Assembly: GCA_027943335.1 (NCBI GenBank)
Contig: BSBK01007022.1
Span: 186,001 to 250,000 of the forward strand
Origin: Chamaecyparis obtusa
Lineage: Eukaryota; Streptophyta; Pinopsida; Cupressales; Cupressaceae
Direction: 5' to 3'
DNA: 64,000 nucleotides
The position numbers and the translations under genes are program-made. This document shows positions 11,421-23,500 of this stretch, in pieces (the first letter of the stretch is position 1; each line of letters begins with the position of its first letter). Under the pieces are notes generated by a model, which was not told the DNA's origin, did no database searches, and worked only from the letters and a program-made list of their open reading frames with translations.

Positions 11421-12199
11421 TGGGGAGGCTAGGATAGACTAGCTTAGTCTATGCCCCTAATCCTCTCTAGGATCCAAGTTTTCTTCTAACACCACTAATG
11501 GTCTATAGGATTCCTTATTCCTCCAAGGATCCCCTAACCTACCTAACCCACCCACCAAGTTAAACTATCTCATCTACCAACATTACAAGCTTTTCTCTCA
11601 GGCTACTATCCCTTACATAGGTTCATAAAGGTCTTTTAGACTTCCAAATCTTTCCCAAACTCCAAAAATGAATTTTATGAGTTCCAAGATGTTTTTAAGG
11701 CATTTGACACCTTTTCAATGCATTGGCTTGATTAGGTCATCACCCGATTTGAGGGTTGCTTTGTATTTTAGGGCTACGAGGAAGAGGCCTAATTAGCCCT
11801 CCTTCCAATTTTATAGGGAATTTGACACCCTTTCTAAAAATAATCACCACCCCTATTCTAAAGAACATTTTCTCCTAATGACCCATTCTTAATGATTTTT
11901 GGGATCTTGGGCTTCCAATAGGCCGTACAGTATCTTTGGCAAATTTGAGTGTTTTAAGGGTTTGGGGGACTCTTCACTATCCTAGTCTTCAACAGTACCT
12001 TTCCAAAGCTCTCCAAACCTTCTCCTTCACAAAATTGAGCCTTCATACAATCTTCTTGACTCCCTCCAAAGGGCATGCTTTGAAACTCCTCCTACTGTTT
12101 GCTAGAGCTCTTGCACTGCTGCTTGCTCCTAGCCGGGCTTTGCTAAACTCACCTAGGGCTTTTTCAAACCTATGTTTGCACTTGCTTGCTGGGCCCTTT
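11421..12199. other. Unassigned AT-rich stretch, no gene recognised
   Basis: This follows the end of the Tat-like polyprotein and precedes a minus-strand LTR. I see no domain, LTR terminus or repeat I can support. It may hold the 3' untranslated part of the Tat-like element or the host DNA beside the minus-strand chromovirus. Confidence 0.4.
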
Positions 12200-13016
12200 C
12201 TTTCATAGTGTTACAAATTAGGGTCTATATTCTTATATTCCATGGTCCCATAGTGTGTCTATGGTGGAATCAAGATCTATAGCCCCATATGTACAAAGCT
12301 CTCCAAAACTGGTAGAGCACTAAACAAATGAAAAAAACTCAACTAAAATGCACACAAAAACTTCTAAGAAATAATCTAAAACACACATGTGAAGGATAAA
12401 CACACACAAAAGAAATTCTCACAAAAAAATACACTCCAAACTGTAAAGATTCACATTACAACAGTCTAAAACAGTGACTATTTCACACCAGCAGCGTTTA
12501 GACTGGCCTCTTCCATATAGAACTGTATAATATGTTCTCCAACCCTTGCATTAGGGTTTTTCAAGACTTATAAGGACTTCTCCTTGGTATGTGTGTGAGG
12601 TTAGGGCTTCTTAGCCGCTGAGGTTAGATTAGGTTATCTCAATGAAAAATTTGCTTAGCAACTTTTAAAAGTTGCTGACAAATTTTAAGCAACTTTTGTT
12701 GCCTAAAACAACCTTGCTTCCATTCTTCAATGACCTCTAATGAAAGCCTCCTAAATAACTCACATGTGCTCAAATTCAACCAAACTAACCTAAGAATCCA
12801 AACCTCCTATCAAAGCACTGATTTCAAGATGACAACATTCCTTGAATCAATGTGCCATTTACATAGGAAAGACCATCTGAACTTCTAGGACCTAGACTAG
12901 GTCTAGACACACACAAAATGAGCTTAAAGCTCTTATTCTAATTACATACTTCATGCAAGAAGTTCACACAAAAAAAACTAGAAGGTGGGAGCCCTTAGAA
13001 GGGTGTTCTTGCACCA
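12200..13016 (-). repeat. 3' LTR of the minus-strand chromovirus (left end approximate)
   Basis: On the minus strand the LTR opens TGGTGCAAGAACACCC at 13016, directly after a purine tract (plus-strand ACTCCCCCTCAGC from 13018). The other end is not defined because the 5' LTR of this element is missing; 12200 is a guess. A perfect 18-bp palindrome GCAACTTTTAAAAGTTGC lies at 12658-12675, with a further GCAACTTTTG nearby. Confidence 0.55.
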
Positions 13017-13034
13017 TACTCCCCCTCAGCACAA

Positions 13035-13469
13035 CTAAGGCACTTTGGGGTCAAGAAGAGCCAAATCAATACCAAACTTCTTGAACCATCCTTCCTTAAT
13101 CCAGGTGGCTTCAAATTTAGGCTGATCCTTCCATTTGATCAGGTGCTCCATGTAAACTTGATGCCTTGTGGTCTTCTTCACTCTGGATTCCAAAACCTTC
13201 TTTGCTTTGGCTGGCTTCTTCTTGGGCATTGCATTGGTGTCTATATCTTCAAGTACCTTTGGTGGAGTTGTACCTTACTGACTGATATCTCCTTTGAATT
13301 TGATCAGGTCTGCAACATTAAACACCAGTGAGATGGCTAAGTCTGATGGCAAGTCCACTTTGTAGGCATTCTCTCCATATTTGATGAGAATCTTGCATGG
13401 GCCTACTCTCCTCATTTGTAGCTTGGTGGGCATGCCTTTTTGCATCCTTGCTTTGTTAAGATGGACCAT
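13035..13469 (-). pseudogene. Chromovirus integrase C-terminal domain and chromodomain
   Basis: The 13275-13469 segment has the chromovirus integrase C-terminal signature MVHLNKARMQKG, with VGPCKILIKYGENAYKVDLP and FNVADLIKF. After a stop at 13275, 13035-13229 encodes the chromodomain core VYMEHLIKWKDQPKFEATW, followed by a C-terminal end at 13035. Chromodomains steer integration to marked heterochromatin. Aromatic cage positions cannot be judged safely by eye. Stop codons now separate these modules from the integrase core. Confidence 0.85.
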
Positions 13470-14639
13470 GACATAGTCCCCAATCTAAAATTGTACTTCT
13501 TTCCTCTTTTCATCAACTTTAGCCTTGAGTTTATGAGTGGATTCCAAAATAGACTTCTTCACCTACTCTTGAACCTCTTTGATAGTTTGAGTGAAATCTT
13601 TAGCTTGTCCACTCTTCAACTCCATGGAACCTAAGTTTCTCAAATCACACACTCCTCTAGGGTGTCTTCCATAGACTATCGCAAAAGGACTTCTTTCTAT
13701 GGTCCTATTTATACTATCATTGTAAGCATATTCAGCCTGAGATATAACAAGATCCCAAGTCTACCCATACTCCTTTGTCAAACACCTTAGCAAGTTGCCA
13801 AGCACCCTATTGATGACCTTAGTTTGACCATCAATTTGAGGATGGTATGCTGAACTGAAAGAGAGGTTAGTTCCCAACCTTTTCCATAAGGTTTTCTAAA
13901 AATGGACCATGAACTTTCTGTCCCTATCTGACATAATGCTCAAAGGAAGTCCATGGATCCTAACTATCTCCTTGAAAAGGAGATGTGCTACATAGCTTGC
14001 ATCATGAGTAGTTTTGCAAGGAATGAAATGACTCATTTTAGAAAACATGTCTACTACAACATAGATGCTATCCATACCTAATTTGGTTTTAGGGAGTCCA
14101 ACCACAAAGTCCATACTTACACACTCCCAAGGCCTATTTGGAATTGGTAGAGGTTGATAGAGTCCTACATTGCTTGAACCTCCTTTAGCTCTTTGACATA
14201 CTCCACTTTTCTCTACATACCTCCTAACATCCCTTGCTAGCTTAGGCCAAAAATAGTATCTCTGTACTAACTCTAATGTCTTTTTTATATCAAAATGTCC
14301 ACTTAGGCTGCCATTATGCTTCTCCTCAATCAGATTTTCCCTCATGGATCCTCTAGGTACACAAAGCTGATTACCTTTAAACAATAATCCATTTTGAAGG
14401 GTGTAATATGCAAACTCACCATGGAAATGGTTCTCAAACTCTAGGCACACCTTGTAGGCTTGTGAGAAGTCTTCATCCTCCTCATATAAGTCTTTAAAAC
14501 TTGCTATTCCAATGCTTTGCAGCTGTACCTCTTGGATAGTCAATAACTTCCTACTCAAGGCATCTGCTACCTTGTTGAGATGCCCTTTCTTGTGCTTGAT
14601 TGTGAAGGTAAAGGATTGGAGATACTCCATCCACTTCAA
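13470..14639 (-). pseudogene. RNase H tail and integrase core
   Basis: The upstream end (14639 down) encodes the RNase H C-terminus, with WMEYLQSFTFTIKHKKGHLNKVADALSRK. The integrase HHCC zinc domain follows (GHFDIKKTLELVQRYYFWP, then GVCQRAKG). In the core, the first catalytic Asp lies in MDFVVGLPK and the second in SDRDRKF. The open segment ends with a stop at 13896. The 13470-13895 stretch continues the same protein with several stops and would hold the third catalytic acid (Glu). Integrase inserts the DNA copy into chromosomes. Confidence 0.87.
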
Positions 14640-15740
14640 GTGCCTATTACTAAGCTTCTCCTGAGTGTTTATGTAGCTTAAAGCCTAATTATCAATAAAC
14701 ACCACAAATTCTTTTGGAAAAAGATAATGCCTCCACTTCTTGAGAGATTGTACCAATGCATACAACTCCAAGTCATAAGCTAAATACTTCTTCTTTGCCT
14801 CATTGATTTTTTCACTAAAGAATTCCGCAGGCCTTCCTTCCTAACTCAATACACCCCCTACTGCTACACCACTTGCATCACATTCAATGGTGAACAATTT
14901 ATCAAAAGTAGGTAAGAGTAAAATTAGTTTGGTAGCTACCTCTTGCTTCAATGTTTGGAATGCTTTCTTAGCTGCCTCAGTCCATTTGAACTTTGTTTTT
15001 AGTCCTCCTTTGATGGTGTCAAGCACTGGTGCACATATCCCACTGAATTTCCTCACAAACTTTCTATAAAATTGTGCCAAGCCATGAAAACTTCTAACTT
15101 CAGTCCCTGTTTTAGGGGCAACCCATTTTAAGATTGCCTCCACCTTGCTTGGGTCCATTTTCAGAGTACTCTTGGACACCACAAATCCTAAGTAAACCAG
15201 CTCTTTCTGCATGAACTCACACTTTTCTATATTGATGGCTAATTTCTCTTCATGTAGCTTCTTCATAACCAACCTTAAGTGCTCAAGATGCTTTGCTTTT
15301 GTTTTGCTATAGATGAGTATATCATCTAGATACACCACTACAAATCTACCTATGAAGTCCTTCAAGACCTCATTCATTAACCTCATGAAGGTGCTTGGGG
15401 CATTGGTAAGCCCAAATGGCATTACAAGCCATTCATACAAACCATCTATGGTCTTAAAAGTGGTCTTCCACTCATCACCCTCCTTGATTCTGATTTGGTG
15501 ATAACCACTCTTTAAATCCAGCTTGCTGAAGTACATAGCACCTCCTAAACAATCCATCAAATATTCTATTCTTGGAATTGGGAACCTATACTTGATAGTG
15601 ATCTTGTTGATAGCCCTTGAGTCTATGAAAAGTCTCCATTTTCCTCCTTTCTTGGATGCTAAGACCACTAGGACTTCACATGGACTAATACTCTTCTTGA
15701 TCAGCCCTTGATCCAATAAATCTTGCACTTGTCTTGCCAC
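14640..15740 (-). pseudogene. Reverse transcriptase and RNase H
   Basis: The 14841-15740 segment is 299 residues. Recognisable RT blocks are [52 protein letters not shown] and the catalytic YLDDILIYS. It then enters the RNase H connection (FKWTEAAKKAFQTLK) and the first RNase H acid in FTIECDASGVAVGGVLS. A stop at 14841 and others in 14640-14840 break the RNase H part, whose frame is otherwise kept. The enzyme would copy the element RNA in the cytoplasmic particle. All RT core residues that I can check are present. Confidence 0.92.
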
Positions 15741-16400
15741 TTCCTTATTCTAGTTTGGAGTACGCTTGTAGGATGCTTTGTTAGGCAGAGATGCACTGGG
15801 TACAAAGTCAATTTGATGACTTATATCTCTTCTTGGAGGTAAGGTGGCAGGGGTTCTCTCACTTACTGTATCTCTAAATTCTTCCAGCATTTGCTCCACT
15901 TCCAATGGTGGTTAAGCTTGCAACTTATTGTCCTCCTCCTTTGGCTTCACCATGATAGAAAATCCTATGGTCTCCTCCTCATGTAGTACATGTAGAAACT
16001 CCTTACCACTACTAAGCAATAGACTAGGTGCTCTAGAAGTACCTTCTTCATTCTCAATTATGGACTGAATTTTGAATGTTCTTCCATCTTTCTTGAAATA
16101 AATGGAGTTCTCTTCTCCATCATAGATCACCTTCCTATCAAATTGCCATGGTCTTCCCAATAGAAGATGGCATGCATCCATGGGAAAGACATCACAAAGC
16201 AATTTGTCTTTATAGCCTCCAATGGAAAAATCTACCCATGTCTGCTCATTAACTAGCACACTTTGCTCCTAGTTCAACCAAGTCACCTTGTATGGATTTG
16301 CATGGGGAACCTTTGTGAGTTTAAGCTTCTTTGCTGCTTCCTCTGCTATAATGTTATTAGTGGACCCTAAATCCACAATAACAATGCAAACCTTGCCTTG
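15741..16400 (-). pseudogene. Chromovirus aspartic protease region
   Basis: The active site, near 16376, reads VDLGSTNNII where the usual motif is DSGST, so Ser is replaced by Leu next to the catalytic Asp. A stop at 16269 follows, and after it come WVDFSIGGYKDKLLCDV and the conserved CHLLLGRPWQFDRKVIYDG. The 15741-15911 part links protease to RT and contains a stop near 15772. The frame is the same as gag and RT. Confidence 0.83.
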
Positions 16401-17675
16401 TATCTTACACCTGACTCTAAAAAGAGCCCTCCTTTGCTTCGGTTCACCTTGATTAGGCTGCCTTATAAGTACCCTCCTGAACATTAGATTCTCACCCATT
16501 TCTGATTCTAATTTGCTGACCTCATTAGTGCATGAGCTACTACTATCTTCTTGGGTATAGGCTACCCTCTTCTCATTATTTGAGGCTGATGGTTTATTAG
16601 GACACCTATAGGTAGGGTTTCCAAGCTGTCCACACCAATAGCACTTCATAGTGGCAAAGTAGGAGCTGCCTCTTCCTGCTCCTCTTCCTCTATTCCCTTG
16701 AGAACCTCTTCCTCTACCAAAAGATCCTCTTGTACTGATTTCTAAACTTTGTTCCAAGATTCTACTCTCTCCTTGGCTTCTTGAGTCACCACCTCTACTA
16801 GAACCTCCTCTTTGACCCCCTCTAGAGTCTCTACCTCTTCCCCTATTCTTGGAGTTAGGTTCTTGCTTTCTTCTTTGTTTCTCTTCAAGCTTTTGTGCCA
16901 TATGCTGACATCCAAGTACTATGGTGGGAGTAAAAAAATGCATTTCCTTTTCTATGCTCCATTTAAAACCACTTAGATACCTTACCACTTTAATGCTTTC
17001 TTCTTCTTTGATCTTGGATCTCAAGCTCAACTTGTGGAACTCTTCAGTGTAGGTGGCTACATCCATCTCCTTCTGCCTGAGATTCAATCTCCTCCTATGC
17101 TACTAAATTTCATAATCTATTGGTAGGTATGCTTCCTTCACTTTATTGACCATTTCTTTCCAATTAGAGATTGGTTTCTTTCCCTCTTTCTCTCTTTCAC
17201 CTTGCAAGTAGTTCCACCAGGTTAAACCTTGTCTTCTCAACCTAGACTTGGCCACTTTGACCTTCTGTGCCTCTGAGATCTCTTCACATTCAAAGTGATT
17301 CTCCATGCCTTCAATCCATTGCATCACAAGCTCTGTATCCATCCTACCTATCAGTAATGGGACACCTTCAAGTGCCTTGCCTATGATAGCCTTCAGGGCT
17401 TTAAGAAATTGCTCATCTTGAGTTGGAGGATTAGGTGTATGTACATCATCATAAATGGTTGTCTCTTTCCCTTTGGCATCCTGCTCCTCCATCCTGTCTT
17501 TCACCTTATCTACTTTTTCTTGGACATCATCCAAGATTTTCTCCATTTGCATCAATCTTTCTTGCAGGAGTCTATTAGCTTCCTCCTGATCTTCCACCTT
17601 CTTGGCAAGCTCTACATTAGTCACCATTTGCTGCTTGTGTGATGATCCAACTGATTCTTTTGATGGTTGAAACAT
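16401..17675 (-). pseudogene. Chromovirus gag
   Basis: The ATG at 17675 starts the frame. An N-terminal coiled coil (ELAKKVEDQEEANRLLQERL) precedes the capsid region, with MDTELVMQWIEGMENHFE and LRRQGLTWWNYLQ. A stop at 17103 interrupts it just after AYLPIDYEI. The next segment has NLRQKEMDVATYTEEFHKL and a Gly/Arg-rich RGG-type stretch. A zinc knuckle, CYWCGQLGNPTYRC (about 16610-16651), has Asn at the usual His position, so it may be defective. Gag lies only about 8 bases from the element A LTR, so its leader and PBS are missing. Confidence 0.87.
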
Positions 17676-17683
17676 CCACTATT

Positions 17684-18700
17684 TTTTGACAATGGCTGAA
17701 GTGAGTACATAGCTATTGTCATTATGGCAACATATGATCCACATGAAGATCGCACAGGACTATGAGCAAGTATAGCAGAGCGCATTGCAAATTTGTCTAA
17801 GTGTAAGACAATGTTTTCACCAGTGCACTAGGATATAGTTTTTGTTTTTGATGTTGAGTGGAGTAAGTTCTATTCTTGTTCACTTGAAGATAGACTCTAT
17901 GATGACTAGTGATGACCCATCTCAAAGTGCAAGTTAGTACGGCATGTACGGAATTAGTTATGATAATTTTACTGAAGACAGTGTTAAGTCGACAAGACAG
18001 AATATGAAGGCAGAATTGGTAAAGAGTTAAGGGATTATTTTGTTTATCAAAATAATGACTTAACAATATAAAGGGATGACATCCTAGATGTTAACTCTTG
18101 GATAAAGATATATGGAAGCTGGCCATGTAAAGTTATTATCTTTAATAACTTGTATATATGTAATATGTAATTGCAAGAAGAAGAAGTAATGACATGGAAA
18201 TGTTGTAATGATATGATGCAAATGTAAGAGCAGAAAAAAGAGATTGATGCAAGCAGCATAAGGTTATATACCTTAATCCATTTTTGTAATAAGTATACAT
18301 TGTACATTACTTGTTTGGGCAGTGGGCTCATCTGGTAATCAGATTTTGTATTGACAACTCCTAACAAGGTTGAGGCTTCTAACAAGGCCTATAGTCCCTT
18401 AATTAGGACTGATACACTATATGCTTGTAATAGACTCCTAAGAGGGTCAATATCCTTAATAGGATACTTTTGATTAGTGGATCTTTGTGGGTACCATCCC
18501 CACTGGGGTTTTCCCTTGGCTAGGGTTTCCTTGAGAACATATCATGTGTTATGAGTTCTTTATTTCCATTGCTATGCATATTGTTTAGCTTCTTATGTTA
18601 TGCATGTATAAAGATAATTTTTTATATCCATAATTGGGCAAAAGATAAAGTTTGTAGAATACTGATTCACCCCCCCTCTCAGTATTCCCTATTTCTAACA
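17684..18700 (+). repeat. 5' LTR of element A
   Basis: This aligns along its length with 23519-24532. Shared blocks include AAAGAGTTAAGGGATTATTTT, TTATCAAAATAATGACTTAAC (18038-18064), GGGATGACATCCTAGATG, TGGGTACCATCCCCAC and the C-rich ending before TTCTAACA. The first few hundred bases are much more diverged than the rest. The expected TG at the start appears mutated (TTTTGACAA against TGTTGGCAA), so the start is inferred by alignment. Confidence 0.75.
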
Positions 18701-18702
18701 AT

Positions 18703-18714
18703 TGGTATTAGAGC
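18703..18714 (+). other. Primer binding site of element A
   Basis: TGGTATTAGAGC differs by one base from the canonical TGGTATCAGAGC initiator-Met site and sits two bases after the LTR end CTAACA. Confidence 0.85.
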
Positions 18715-18771
18715 TTAGTTACTCGGAGAAGAATCATTCAAGGAAAGCCTAGAAGCTTGAGTAAGATCTCT

Positions 18772-20067
18772 ATGGATATGGATCAACTACAAAAAAATCT
18801 TGAAGAAGCTCTTGAACAGATTGATATGCTTACTGATGAAAGAAACACTCTGAAAAGGAAATATGATGATGCAAAGAACCTTATTGAGAAACTGAAAAAC
18901 AAGGTAGAAGATCTAAAATTTGAAAAGGAATATGAAATTCTTATTGAAGATTGTGATGACAATTTAGAAAAAGAAAATGTGATCCTCAAGCATGAACTGA
19001 AGATAGAAAATTTGAAGCTTAGTTTGAAAGATGGAAATGACCAAAATGAAGCAAATTTGAGATCTAAGAATGAAAGGTTGAAGATTGAGAATGGAGAATT
19101 AAAATCTAGACTTGGCAAAGTAAAATTTGAATTTGAGAAAGTAAACTTGTAGCATGCAGAACTTGAGAAATACAATAAAATTGTTAAAGGTGAATTGACT
19201 CAATCCAAACAACAACTTGAAAGGCTTTATTTAAATAGTGAGAAAATTGATGAACAAGTATCTTATGGAAAAACATCCTATGATAAGACTGGACTTGGAT
19301 TTAATATATTCAGAACAAATGATGAAAGCAAGGAACCAGATCTGAAAGAATCTGAAAGCATAGATAAGAAAAAGTCAGATGAGATCAACAAATCTAAAGA
19401 CACACCTAAAGGAGAAGAACCACTTAAAGAAGAAGAACCACCGAACCAAGAAGAATCACCCAAAGGTATGCAAAGAGAAATCAAATGTAGATGTTTTGGT
19501 TGTAATACTATTGGTCACATGAAGAGAGATTGCATAGGTAAACAATTTAAACCTCTTAATGGTTATTGTTATAATTGTCATGGTTTTGGAGATAGAGCTA
19601 TTGAATGTAGAAGACCTAAAGTTATTGAGAATAATTATGGTAGTAGAATGTTTAGAAATACTAACAATGCGGATAAAAGACCTACTGAAGATATGAACAA
19701 AAGAAATGGAGTAGTATGTTATAGATGCAACAAGATTGGACACATTGCTAGAAACTATAGATCACAAATCAATCAGTAAGGACCAAGATATGGGAAAAAT
19801 GGAATTGTTTGTTAGATATGTAACAAGATTGGACATATAGCAAGGTTTTGCAGAATGAACAATGAAGTTTTTCATCCTAACCCTAACCCTAGAAATCATG
19901 CAAGAAGAAATGAAGATGCAGGTAATAGACATAAAGGTTTCTGAAGTAATGTCGATGAAGTAAAGTTTTTTAAAGGCACAGATCAAGGAAACATTGAAGG
20001 TAATTAGAAAGGTGAAGTATCAAGTGGTAAGAATGAATCCTTACCTGACCTAACTCAAAGCACTTAA
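18772..20067 (+). pseudogene. Element A gag-like protein: coiled coil plus four zinc knuckles
   Basis: I chose the ATG at 18772 because the same residues (MDMDQL) recur in copy B. About 125 residues are a heptad-rich coiled coil. After a TAG at 19150-19152 the frame continues through QSKQQLERLY and a Lys/Glu/Pro-rich linker. CCHC knuckles follow: CFGCNTIGHMKRDC, CYNCHGFGDRAIEC (His to Asp), CYRCNKIGHIARNY (last Cys to Tyr) and, after stops at 19777 and about 19813, C-stop-ICNKIGHIARFC. The end SLPDLTQST at 20067 matches copy B. No UBN2-type copia capsid domain is seen. It probably binds RNA, by family resemblance to SIRE-like gag. Confidence 0.8.
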
Positions 20068-20515
20068 TTTATGATAATTACAGTAGATTAGGAACTTATA
20101 ATTAGTATAGAAGTAGATTCTTGATGAATTAAGTCTTGCATAGTTAATGTAAGGTAGTTTATGATGTACTAATGCTATGGTTAAGAGTGCAAAAGAAAAT
20201 ATTATGTTTTGCGAGATCACAAGAAGTTTTAAGCTTTGCAGGATAACAGAAACAACTTTTTGGAAAGAAGCGAAAAAAGAATTGAACGCGATGTAAAATC
20301 TAAGTGAGATTGAAGTAATAAAAGGTTATGATCGATGTTATTTGATTATCAAAGAGAATTGAAGTGTTTAGGAGAGAAAAGAACAGAGATTGGAAGCATT
20401 TTGCAGTGATTTGGTGAAAGATTTGAGCACTGAATCTACAAAAGCCCTAAAATCATGAACTTGAGGTATTTATCTTGATAGATCTTTGAATTGGTATAAG
20501 GAATTTAAAGTAGTC
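20068..20515 (+). other. Spacer between the two ORFs of element A
   Basis: About 450 bp with no ORF. It aligns loosely with 25894-26320 of copy B, including ACTAATGCTATG, GCAAAAGAAAATATT and TTTTGCGAG. Conservation of a non-coding spacer suggests a leader or splice function for ORF2, but this is inference. Confidence 0.5.
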
Positions 20516-23500
20516 ATGGATGTATCCTTAATTCACAATATTAGAGATAAGAATAGACCTAGAATGAAGAGGGAACTAGTAGAACCCTTGGAAGAAGATG
20601 ATCCTAGGTTAGCATTATCATCTGTACCAGATGAAGTTTTGTATTTAGAAAATGTGAGAAGTTATCTTAGATGCAAGTTAGAAACTGTTAGTGATAGCAA
20701 TTTTACCAATTAACATATGAACATTTACAATCAGGATATGTCATTAAAACAAGGATATGAACATTTGAAAGATAATGAGATTGTTCAATATGCTTTGAAG
20801 TATGAGTTTGACAATGAAGAATGCACTAAGATTATTCTAAGTAGAATTCACAATGGAAATTTTGGCTAGAGGATAGAGTGATAGACATTACAGGTGACTT
20901 GATTCATGAAGTCACAGGTTTATCTAAAGTTGGTGCTATTCCTTTAAATGAGAAAATATGAGAAAAATAGTCATAGACAACACAGGTTCATCCTACAATG
21001 GCAGAGGAATTGTGATTAGCAAGATCAAACAACATGATGTTAGATATTTATGCAAGTACCTAACAACTATGTTTTGTGCAAATTCTAGAGAAGATGATAT
21101 GGTAGCTGGAATGGTGCATATTGCCTATTTAATGTGTGTTGAAAAAGTACCAGTTGACATGTGTGAAATTCTAAGAATTCAACTGTTTGAAAACTTGGAG
21201 AAGATAAAGAAATCTAAGTATGCACAATTTAGATTTTCATCCTTAATTACATACATGTTTTTCCACTCATTGAGAAGATTTCCATACACCATTGCACATG
21301 ATTGGAATGATGGACAAAATGCTATGGAAAGAATAAATATAGTATATTTGAGATATGTTAATGACAAAGTTAATGAGAGTGCTATGTTAGTAGTGAAGAC
21401 ATTTTAGAACATGGTAACTAGAAGATCAAGAATTCCACAATCACTTGTGAAGAAGTATAAGAATGATATATGTTTTATGGTTGACACTGATTTTACCTAT
21501 ATTGAAGTAGTGGAACCTAGAATTGAGTTCATAGACCCTCTTGGCTATGAGATATCTGAGGCTGAAATAGAAGAATATGTTGGCATATTACTTAAAAGTA
21601 AATTAGACACTCAGTGCAGAAGATTTGGACCTTTTGAAGAGAACTTCAACTCGGCAAAAGCTATAATTGAAGAGAAGCAATCTAAGAAGAGAGTTGACAA
21701 CACTATCAGGAGAATACTGAAAGATATAGGAATGTTAGAACAAGAATTCTTAATAGCTAAACAGACATCAACAACAATCAAGGATATGGGATAGAAAGAA
21801 GTCTTGATTGTACCACCCTTGTCATCCAGTGCAACACAACAAGAACCTACACAAGTCAAGGTGAAAGTAGAGGAACCAGAGAAGGAACATGTAACAACTA
21901 GATCCACTTCCTCCACAGCTAGCAAGAGAATGAAAGAAATTGCTACTGGACCAGGAAAGAGATAGAATACTTTAGTTCAACCAGTACCAAGAGAAATTGT
22001 AGAGATAAAAGATGATGACACTACAGTTAAGAAGAAAGCTTGGAAACCTAAAGTTGAAAAGCTTAATGAGAAGATTATTGAAAATGGAGACTTTACCAGA
22101 ATGAACAAATACTATAGTCTTTATGGTTATTCAGAAAAAATTAATTTGGAGAATGCTATTGTGAAGCATATGATGTTGGAAAATAAGAAATTTGATTCTA
22201 TTCAAGGTCAAATACCTGATGAGTTGTACACCAAACTGTTAAATAGAAAGTAGAGAGCAACTGAAGAAGACACTAATATCAGAAAGAATCTTGTGAAGAA
22301 GCTTTGTGATGTGAGAGATGATGAACACCTAGAGTACATATTAAAGGCCTTAAGCATCCATTTGAGAACCAAAAGAAGAACCATTTTGATTATGGGAGGT
22401 AGATATGAAGAAGTTAATTTAGATATAGAGCAGGCAATAATCAAGGTCATGGCAGAAAACATTGGAGAGCCATCGGTTGCAGCAGAGCAAGAAGTTGAAG
22501 CTGAACAAGAGGATATTCCTTCTCCTTTAGCTATTAACATTGAAGATGAAACTATGAACATAGAAGGTACTAAGGTCACCTTGGATACTGATGAAAATAT
22601 ATTCAAGAACTAAGAAAACATTGTTGACAATTTGGCTCTTGATGAACTAGATAGAACTGAAGAAGCAGAGCAGACTCAATTTATCAGTGAAGAACCTAAG
22701 GAGACTGAGATTTAAGCACCCATTCCTACCATAGAAGACATCAGTCTTACTCTAGAGACTAGAAAGAAGAAAGTAATTAGATCTTTGTTTGAAGATTTAG
22801 GAAAGGAAGTTGATGATGATGATCAGTTGGAACTGATCACTTCTTTGAATAAAATCATTGGCAAGAACAAGAAAGTGAAAAATCTTGAAGGAAGTCTGAA
22901 GGACCTTACTGAGAAGTTACAAAGCATTGTAACTACACAAATCACAGAGGCAGACCTGTTGGAGAAAGCTAAGAAGTTAATGAGCACTTTTGAAAATTAA
23001 TTCACTGACCTATCTGATATTGAAAAAGTGAGAGCTCAAGCAGCTTATGAAGCTGAAATGCTTTTGAACATAAGTTAGAATATCAAGAATGATATTAGCA
23101 GCCTTGATATTTGTATCAAGAACTTGAGAAAACATTTGGAGATAGGAAAATCATTGTACATACAGTGTGCAAAAGCAGAGATTTTGACAGCAAAAGAGGA
23201 ACAAAAGATCAAGTTGAAGGAAGATGAGATTCAGAATGAATGTAACCTTCTTTCTAGACCTAATGTGAAGGTATGTGATGCTGAAAAGAAAGTTCAGAAG
23301 CTTTATGATGAAATAAGAATATTGCAAGATGAGAAGAATAGTAAAATGAGGAGACTCACTCTTTTGAGAGAACACATCTCTATGAAATTGAGTATCATTG
23401 AAGAGAAATTAGAAGAATGTCTTACAACTAAGACATCCTTTTAGAAATTCAAATTTGACAACCTCCAAGCTTGTCAAATAGCAGCTTATGGACTGAGCAC

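Larger units (their letters stand above)
13017..17683 (-). mobile_element. Minus-strand gypsy chromovirus internal region
   Basis: From right to left: gag, protease, reverse transcriptase, RNase H, integrase and chromodomain, then a polypurine tract and 3' LTR. All open segments from 17675 down to 13035 share one reading frame, so the parent had a single gag-pol ORF of about 1,540 codons. The 5' LTR and PBS are absent because element A begins at about 17684, only a few bases upstream of the gag start. The remainder of this element may lie beyond the A/B block or may have been lost. Confidence 0.85.

Noticed and set aside
11936..12208. 90-codon plus-strand ORF (Leu/Ala-rich)
   Set aside because: No family resemblance, no conservation test possible, and composition suggests a chance ORF.
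19876..19893. CCTAACCCTAACCCTAG resembling telomere repeat (also near 25697)
   Set aside because: Only two and a half units, not the plant CCCTAAA form, and in both copies it is in frame as the residues NPNPRN of the gag-like protein.
22208..22606. 132-codon minus-strand Ser-rich ORF
   Set aside because: It is antisense to the conserved ORF2 of element A and reflects that gene's codon use. The same holds for minus-strand ORFs at 18783, 19278, 25011 and 27530.
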